DNA from: Bufo bufo
Lineage: Eukaryota > Chordata > Amphibia > Anura > Bufonidae
Length of the DNA: 64,000 bases
Assembly (NCBI RefSeq): GCF_905171765.1
Contig: NC_053397.1
Span: forward strand, 114,717,295-114,781,294
Reading direction: 5' to 3'
This document shows positions 57,393 through 64,000 of the stretch, in pieces. The number at the start of each line of letters is the position of its first letter. Positions within the stretch are counted from its first letter, which is position 1. The notes below the pieces were generated by a model. It saw only the letters and a program-made list of their open reading frames with translations. It made no database searches and was not told where the DNA came from. The position numbers and the translations under genes were made by a program.

Positions 57393-57689
57393 GGCCGAAT
57401 GCACACGGCCATGTTCCGCAGCCGAGAGCAGTCCGTGGTATGCCGGGCTGTATTACTGTTCAGAGCAGGAGCGCACGGCGTCATTGGTTGCTATGACGCC
57501 ATGCGCTTCATGTTGCCGCTTCACTACAGTAATACACTATACGAGTGCATTACTGTAGTACAGCGGCGGCATGAAGCGCACGGCGTCATAGCAACCAATG
57601 ACGCCGTGCGCTCCTGCTCTGAACAGGAATCCAGCCCGGCATTCCACGGACCGCTCTCGGCCGCGGAACACGGCCGTGTGCATTCGGCC
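57393..57689. mobile_element. Harbinger-type palindromic MITE, 297 bp, TTA duplication
   Basis: TTA at 57390-57392 and 57690-57692 flanks it. The ends are GGCCGAATGCACACGGCC and the exact complement GGCCGTGTGCATTCGGCC. The rest is an almost perfect palindrome centred near 57540. Other module copies read CAAGAGTTAATGGC without it. Confidence 0.88.
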
Positions 57690-59664
57690 TTAATGGCAAA
57701 TGGAGATAACATTTCAGAATTTAGATTTTTGGGCAAATTTACAATTTTAATCAATTTTTTTCTAGTTACAAAGCAAGGGTTAACAGCCAAACAAAACACT
57801 ATATTTACTGCCCTGATTCTGTAGTTTGCAGAAACACCCCATATGTGGCCGTAAACTACTGTACGGGCACACGGTAGGGCGTAGAGGGATAGGTGCGCTG
57901 TGTGGTTTTTGGAATGCAGATTTTGATGGCCTTATTATTTTTGGCACCATGTCCCATTTGAAGCCCCCCTGATGCACCCCTAGAGTAGAAACTCCATAAA
58001 AGCGACCCAATCTAAGAAACTACACCCCTCGAGGTATTCAAAACTGATTTTACAAACTTTATGGTGTGGATATTTCAGAATTTCTATTTTTGGTAACCTT
58101 GCCTCACAAAAATGTAATACAGAGCAACCAAATATCATGTGTACCCTAAAAATAGTCCCACCGTTTTTATTTTATTGACCGTGTTCATCTGAGGGGTTAG
58201 GTCATGAGGTATTTTTATAGAGCAGATTCTTATGGACGTGGCGATCCCTAATAGGTCTACTTTTTTTAAATGTATTTGTGTTTTATACTATATTATCTTT
58301 TTATAAACAGAAAAAAAAAACATTTTAATATCTTCTTAGTCTAAGAGTCAGTTTTTTTAAAGTTTTTGGCCGATTATTTTAGTTAGGGGCTCATTTTTTG
58401 CAGGATGAGAGGGGGGCATATGACTTTTTGATCGCTTGCTATTACAATTTTTGTGATGTAAAGCGACAAAAAATACCTTTTTTGCACCGTTTTTCAAAAA
58501 AAAAAGTTTGACCGTGTTCATCTGAGGGGTTAGGTCATGGGGTATTTTTATAGAGCAGATTCTTACTGACGTGGCGATACCTAATATGCCTACTTATTTT
58601 ATTTATTTTTGCAAAATAATATTTTTGAAAATTTTCTTTTAGTTTTAGTGTCTCAAGTCTGAGAACCATAGTTTTTTTCCGATTGTCAGTGGCTAAATGG
58701 AATTAAAATTGCGCAAGGAGATTATAAATTTTGTACTCCATGGAAGTTTGGTACTCCCTGAAGCAACCGTCAATGCAGAGGCCCGGATGATCGGGGCACG
58801 TGTCACACTGAGTGGTAATGTCCTTTAGTATCCCCCTCCTGTGAAGTACTCTGCACTTTTTTTGGGGCGCCTCCAGTTCCCGAGGTACTCCGGCCTGCTC
58901 TTTCCCAGTCAGAAAAGATCAGGGCCTTGAAGACTGCCTCATAGAACTGAAGGAATTTCCCTGTGTTGCCAGCGCTCTGGGACAGCACAAAAGAGTTGTA
59001 CAATGCAACCTGTACCAAGTAGACCGCAACTTTTTTGTACCATGCCCCTGTTTTGCGCATGGCATTATATGGCTTGAGGACTTGATCAGAGAGATCAACT
59101 CCTCCCATATACCGATTGTAGTCGGCGATACAATCGGGCTTGAGGACCGTTGCCGCAGTACCTCGCACAGGGACAGGGGTGATGCCGTTACCGTGATTTG
59201 TGGACAGTACAAGGACATCCCTCTTGTCCTTATATCTGACCAGCAACAGGTTTCCACTGGTAAGAGCATGGGTCTCACCCCTGGAGATAGGTACCTGGAG
59301 GGGGTGGGTAGGGAGGCCGCGTTGATTTTTCCGCACGGTCCCACAAGCGGACGTGGATCTGGAACAAGGGGATACTAGTATAAAAGTTATCCACGTACAG
59401 GTGGTAACCCTTATCTAACAGTGGGTGCATAAGGTCCCACACAAGTTTCCTGCTAACACCAAGAGTGGGGGAATATTCTGGGGGGTTCAATACGGGAATC
59501 TCACCCCTCGTACATGCAAAACTTGTAAGTGTACCCTGAGGTACTCTCACAAAGTTTGTACAGCTTAACGCCATACCTCGCCCGCTTAGAGGGAACATAC
59601 TGGCGGAAAATGAGTCTCCCCTTGAAAGCAAGGAGAGACTCAACCGCGATCTCCCTTCCAGGTA

Positions 59665-61264
59665 CAGTGGGATGCGAAAGTTTGGGCAACCTTGTTAATC
59701 GTCATGATTTTCCTGTATAAATCGTTGGTTGTTACGATAAAAAATGTCAGTTAAATATATCATATAGGAGACACACAGTGATATTTAAGAAGTGAAATGA
59801 AGTTTATTGGATTTACAGAAAGTGTGCTATAATTGGTTAAACAAAATTAGGCAGGTGCATAAATTTGGGCACCACAAAAAAGAAATTAAATCAATATTTA
59901 GTAGATCCTCCTTTTGCAGAAATTACAGCCTCTAAACGCTTCCTGTAGGTTCCAATGAGAGTCTGGATTCTGGTTGAAGGTATTTTGGACCATTCCTCTT
60001 TACAAAACATCTTTAGTTCATTCAGGTTTAATGGCTTCCGAGCATGGACAGCTCTCTTTAAGTCACACCACAGATTTTCAATTATATTCAGGTCTGGGGA
60101 CTGAGATGGCCATTCCAGAACGTTGTACTTGTTCCTCTGCATAAATGCCTTAGTGGATTTTGAGCAGTGTTTAGGGTCGTTGTCTTGTTGAAAGATCCAG
60201 CCCCGGCGCAGCTTCAGCTTTGTCACTGATTCCTGGACATTGGTCTCCAGAATCTGCTGGTACTGAGTGGAATCTATGCGTCCCTCAACTTTGACAAGAT
60301 TCCCAGTCTCTGCACTGGCCACACAGCCCCACAGCATGATGGAACCACCACCATATTTTACTGTAGGTAGCAGGTGTTTTTCTTGGAATGCTGTGTTCTT
60401 TTTCCTCCATGCATAACGCCCCTTGTTATGGCCAAATAACTCAATTTTAGCTTCATCAGTCCAAATGTGCTTTAGCCCACCTCAAGCGGCACTTTTTGTG
60501 CTGTGGGCGGAGAAAAGGCTTCCTCTGCGTCACTCTCGCATACAGCATCTCCTTGTGTAAAGTGCGCCGAATGGTTGAACGATGCACAGTGACTCCATCT
60601 GCAGCAAGATGATGTTGTAGGTCTTTGGTGCTGGTCTGTGGGTTGACACTGACTGTTCTCACCATTCATCGCTTCTGTCTATCCGAGATTTTTCTTGGTC
60701 TGCCACTTCGAGCCTTAACTTGAACTGAGCCTGTGGTCTTCCATTTCCTCAATATGTTCCTAAATGTGGAAACAGACAGCTGAAATCTCTGAGACAGCTT
60801 TCTGTATCCTTCCCCTAAACCATGATGGTAAACAATCTTTGTCTTCAGGTCATTTGAGAGTTGTTTTGAGACCCCCATGTTGCTACTCTTCAGAGAAAAT
60901 TAAAAGAGGAGGGAAACTTACAATTGACCCCCTTAAATACTCTCTCATAATTGGATTCACCTGTGTATGTAGGTCAGGGGTCACTGAGCTTACCAAGCCA
61001 ATTTGAGTTCCAATAATTTGTTCTAAAGGTTTTGGAATCAATAAAATGACAACAGTGCCCAAATTTATGCACCTGCCTAATTTTGTTTAAACAATTACAG
61101 CACACTTTCTGTAAATCCAATAAACTTAATTTTACTTCTCAAATATCACTGTGTGTGTCTCCTATATGATATATTTAACTGACATTTTTTATCGTAACAA
61201 CCAACGATTTATACAGGAAAATCATGACGATTAAGAAGGTTGCCCAAACTTTCGCATCCCACTG
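59665..61264 (-). mobile_element. Tc1-like element with TIRs of about 200 bp
   Basis: It is 1,600 bp, flanked by TA at 59663-59664 and 61265-61266. The ends start CAGTGGGATGCGAAAGTTTG, and the inverted match extends to about 59860 and 61070, with TGTCAGTTAAATATATCATA and GTTTATTGGATTTACAGAAA in both arms. The sister piggyBac at 54035 reads CCAGGTACGTAGGCC uninterrupted and supplies the empty site. Confidence 0.92.
59891..60878 (-). pseudogene. DD34E Tc1 transposase, stop and deletion
   Basis: The N-terminal 70 codons (60878-60666) hold the paired domain (GVSKQLSNDLKTKIVYHH, KLSQRFQLSVSTFRNIL) and the basic GRPRKIS motif. An in-frame TGA at 60666-60668 separates them from the next 69 codons (HRSTIRRTLHKEM). 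Near 60460 the frame shifts and about ten codons appear lost before WTDEAKIELFG, which has the first Asp. The frame then stays open to the end: GSIMLWGC, QQDNDPKH with the second Asp, and SPDLNIIENLWCDLKR with the Glu 34 residues further on. It ends GGSTKY, a normal Tc1 C-terminus. Confidence 0.9.
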
Positions 61265-61880
61265 TACATAGGCCTCCAAAAATTTGGCCCCAAAGTGATC
61301 GATGACAGGCCTGATTTTGTACAGGCGGTCATAGGCAGGATCACCTTGGGGGGACATGCTGCATTATCTGCATATTGCAGGCATTTCCGGATGGCCTAAA
61401 ACCGGGTACGTGTCATGGCCGTACTGTAAAGTGGGGTCTGGTAGAGGACATCCCCACTCCAGTAATGCCTGACACTGGGTTTTTTGACTAGTCCCATGTG
61501 CAGCACGAGGCCCCATAACATCCTCATCTTGGCTGCACTGACCGGAGTCCAGCCACAAGGAGCCCGGGTGTTGAGCAATGAACTGTTGGGCAAACAGGTT
61601 AGTTTGCTCAACCATCAGATTTACAAAGTGGTCACTGAAAAAAGACAAATTACAAAATCAGGAATCGCAGGCTCAAAATGCTCTGGGGTACACCATGCAA
61701 GTTCACCGGTAGGGGGCTCCGGTGGACCTAACTGATGGGCCGGAAAACTAGTATGAGCCCCAGAACTTCTCGTACTAGTGTGGGCCACAGGGTCACTAGC
61801 ATGGCGGTCCCCTTGCTCAGCCTGGCGGCGTCTCTGCCGCCTTGGGGGCTCATCATCATCGCTAGACAGTCAATCTGCCT

Positions 61881-62344
61881 ATGTCGGTATGTTTTATGTA
61901 TCGTATCGATTCTGCTGCAAGGAATTGAACCCTATACCAATCGAATTCTGCTTCATCGTCTTCCGTTATATCGATTAAACCAATCGGATTCTGCTATACT
62001 GGTTACGTCACACAACAGTAAACTGCGTATCCTATCTTGACCAGCAAATCTTTTCCCTGGCTAATCACGTGGGACGCCACGTATATCGACACGAGGAATC
62101 ACTGTGAACGAGGTGGCAGTGAACAAGCACGGGCCAAAAGCGTGGTACTGTATCTACCATCTGGAAGCGCTGTTTGAGCGCGAATTTTACATCTTCTAAA
62201 ATCGCAACAAGGACATTCCTTCGAACCATCTAGGTTCCAACTACTAGTAAAATCGCACAAAGCTATACGATTATTTTTAGTAGTCAAATTTTTTGCAGAT
62301 AGGTGAAAATTTATAATATTTTAAAGCAAAGAGGTCCCATTTAG
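61881..62344. other. Unassigned segment between piggyBac and gypsy LTR
   Basis: It holds about 460 bases with no recognisable gene or repeat. A local echo of AATCGAATTCTGCTTCATCG and AATCGGATTCTGCTATAC occurs near 61940-62000, a short degenerate tandem of about 45 bases. It is otherwise ordinary composition. Confidence 0.35.
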
Positions 62345-62875
62345 GTCACGGATGGTGTACAGGAAACAAGACAATACAATATAAACAATGACTCACTGGA
62401 TCCACAACTAAGGAACAAAAGGGAGACCCCTGCATGAGACCTGCCGCTCTCCCTTATTGCTCAGCCTATGCGACCACCCCAAAGGTGGATGGGCGCATAT
62501 CTACGTACCTCGACTATCTTACACCTGAAGACCCTACAATAGTGAGGGGATACGACCACCGGCTCCCTACACAGACAGAGGGAGTCAGGGTCACCTGGAT
62601 CCAGAAAATCATAAATACATAAACAGCACTTATCTTGCAGACGACTGGGGACTGTGGACTGAGAACTAGGAACAGCATGCACACACACACTCCAGGAAGT
62701 TGTATAAGCCGCACACTACTGCATTCTGGGGAGGAACTTAAAGGGCAGCAATCAGTCCAACTGCATGACAGCTGAGATAGACTAACGAGATGAGGAACTC
62801 AACCAAAACAAAGAAATTCAAGGAGGAGGATCTGAAAGGCTCCTGTCAGAGCTTCTCAGCTGTCTGGCTGTGACA
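62345..62875 (-). mobile_element. Probable 3' LTR of chromodomain gypsy element
   Basis: On the minus strand the coding region is followed by a purine-rich tract (TAGAGGGAGGGG, about 62877-62890) and then TGTCACAGCCAGACAGC at 62875, the expected polypurine tract and LTR start. The other end is uncertain. CCGTGACC at about 62345-62351 is the best candidate terminus because it mirrors TGTCAC. The 5' LTR lies outside the window. Confidence 0.5.
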
Positions 62876-63986
62876 GTACCCCTCCCTCTACGAGTGGACT
62901 CCAGACACTCAGAGCCCACCTTCTCAGGATGGGACCTATGGAAAGCCCTGATGAGACGAGTGGCCTTAATGTCCGTCACTGGGACCCACATCCTCTCCTC
63001 AGGACCATAACCCTCCCAATGAACGAGGTACTGGAGGGAACCGCGGACAAGACGAGAATCCACAATCCTAGAGACCTGGAATTCAAGATTTCCATCAACC
63101 ATAATCGGAGGAGGAGGCAAAGGCGAGGGTACAATAGGTTGAACATAAGGTTTCAATAAGGACTTATGAAAAACATTATGGATCTTCCAAGTCTGAGGAA
63201 GATCAAGACGGTAGGCAACAGGATTGATGACAGACAGGATCTTGTAAGGCCCAATAAACCTAGGACCCAACTTCCAGGAGGGAACCTTCAATTTGATATT
63301 CTTGGTAGACAACCACACCAGATCACCAACATTCAGGTCCGGACCAGGCACACGTCTCTTATCTGCCACACGCTTATATCTCACTCATGCTCTTTAGATT
63401 ATCCTGAATCTTTTGCCAAATAGATGACAAAGACGAGGAGAATCTGTCCTCATCAGGTAAACCAGAAGACCCCTCTCCCGAGAAAGTCCCAAACTGCGGA
63501 TGAAACCCATATGCACCAAAAAATGGTGACTTATCAGAGGACTCCTGACGACGGTTATTTAAAGCAAACTCAGCAAGGGACAAAAAAAGAACACCAATCC
63601 TCCTGATTCTCCGCCACAAAACAGCGCAGATATGTCTCCAGATTCTGATTGACGCGCTCTGTCTGGCCATTCGACTGCGGGTGGAAAGCAGAAGAGAATG
63701 ACAACCGAACCCCCAAGCGAGAACAGAAAGCCTTCCAGAATCTGGAAACAAACTGCGTGCCCCTATCAGAGATTATGTCTGAAGGAATACCATGCAATTT
63801 GACAATGTGGTCAATAAATGCCTGCGCCAGCGTCATAGCATTGGGCAAACCAGGAAAAGGGATAAAATGCACCATTTTGCTAAAACGGTCCACCACCACC
63901 AGAATCACAGTCTTCCCCGAGGAACGAGGCAAGTCCGTTATGAAGTCCATGGACAGATGTGTCCAAGGACGGGAAGGAATGGGCAA
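62818..63986 (-). pseudogene. Ty3/gypsy chromovirus integrase with chromodomain, two frameshifts
   Basis: It is the 3' part of pol, entering from the right edge. The integrase core shows WTHLSMDFITDLPRS (first Asp), PSDIISDRGTQFVSRFW (second Asp) and FHPQSNGQTERVNQNLE (Glu). A one-base slip at a T7 run near 63586 shifts to LAEFALNNRRQESS, and another small deletion near 63385 shifts to RYKRVADKRR. The last frame holds the GPY/F module (WKLGPRFIGPYKI, NVFHKSLLKPY) and a C-terminal chromodomain (EFQVSRIVDSRLVRG, YLVHWEGYGPEERMW). Chromodomains of this kind steer integration to marked chromatin. Upstream pol and gag lie outside the window. Confidence 0.9.
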
Positions 63987-64000
63987 AGGGAGGAGAGGAC

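Larger units (their letters stand above)
58740..61865 (-). pseudogene. piggyBac family II transposase, split by Tc1, first catalytic Asp deleted
   Basis: Read from 61865, an eroded N-terminus leads into FVNLMVEQTNLFAQQF and GDPAYDRLYKI, then a Tc1 element (59665-61264). The gene resumes at PGREIAVESLLAFKG. The sister copy has VDESLL here, so the Asp codon that supplies the first DDD residue is missing as an exact 3-base deletion near 59642. YVDNFYTS (second Asp) and YMGGVDLSDQ (third) are present in the following frames. The end of the frame runs off at an A7 tract near 58858; the Cys-rich C-terminal domain (CDTCPDHPGLC, CFREYQT) is intact in the next frame. It is therefore inactive by at least three independent lesions. 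Confidence 0.85.
56854..61880 (-). mobile_element. Second piggyBac family II element, ends incomplete
   Basis: It begins at the same TTAA that closes its neighbour, with GGACCAGGCCATTTTTTGC. In the neighbour this phrase is internal (about 51620-51640) and also follows a TTAA, so the outermost 25 bases or so are missing. Modules run to about 58700, with a Harbinger-type MITE at 57393-57689, followed by the transposase split by a long-TIR Tc1. The sequence fades out near 61880 without a hairpin end or terminal TTAA. Confidence 0.7.

Overview
This window is repeat-dominated vertebrate DNA, most probably from an anuran amphibian with a large genome. I infer this from the mix of elements: a Ngaro-type tyrosine-recombinase retrotransposon with an SGNH hydrolase gene, several piggyBac (TTAA) families, three kinds of Tc1/mariner element, a ZBED-type hAT element, L2/CR1 LINE pieces, a chromodomain Ty3/gypsy element and many fold-back MITEs. 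I found no host protein-coding gene, tRNA, rRNA or CRISPR array. All recognisable coding sequence belongs to mobile elements, and every one carries at least one lesion or is cut short.

Layout. 1-896: inverted pieces of a TTAA-type (piggyBac family II) element. 897-about 6549: Ngaro retrotransposon on the minus strand (gag, RT-RNase H, tyrosine recombinase, SGNH hydrolase). About 6550-7722: unassigned. 7723-11361, 11741-14232 and 14724-17446: non-autonomous family II TTAA elements, two of them holding Harbinger-type MITEs. From 14237 to 40276 runs one large 30-bp minisatellite (about 6 kb of repeat in total) split into blocks by insertions. These are a 7.5-kb piggyBac family I element with a nearly complete transposase and a nested DD37E Tc1 element (18263-25816), its non-autonomous relative (27034-31275), two fold-back MITEs, and an L2/CR1 LINE that itself holds an 808-bp insert and a giant fold-back.

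40,277-42,934 repeats the LINE-plus-insert arrangement of 33,076-34,540 with the same 11-bp target duplication, so this is a segmental duplication; a Tc1 element entered only the second copy. A second Tc1 copy (42937-43858) abuts a 6-kb hAT element (43859-49870) whose transposase has one frameshift. Then come unassigned DNA, a solo LTR (50445-51581), two family II piggyBac elements with decayed transposases (51592-56849 and 56854-about 61880, the second split by a long-TIR Tc1), and the 3' end of a chromodomain gypsy element (about 62345-64000).

How the parts relate. Every minisatellite unit contains TTAA, the piggyBac target. Five insertions in the array sit exactly at such a TTAA and the unit reads through when each is removed. 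The array has therefore acted as a preferred or at least harmless landing strip for TTAA-specific elements. The nesting gives a relative chronology: minisatellite, then LINE and TTAA elements, then the 808-bp insert, then duplication, then the Tc1 and MITE insertions.
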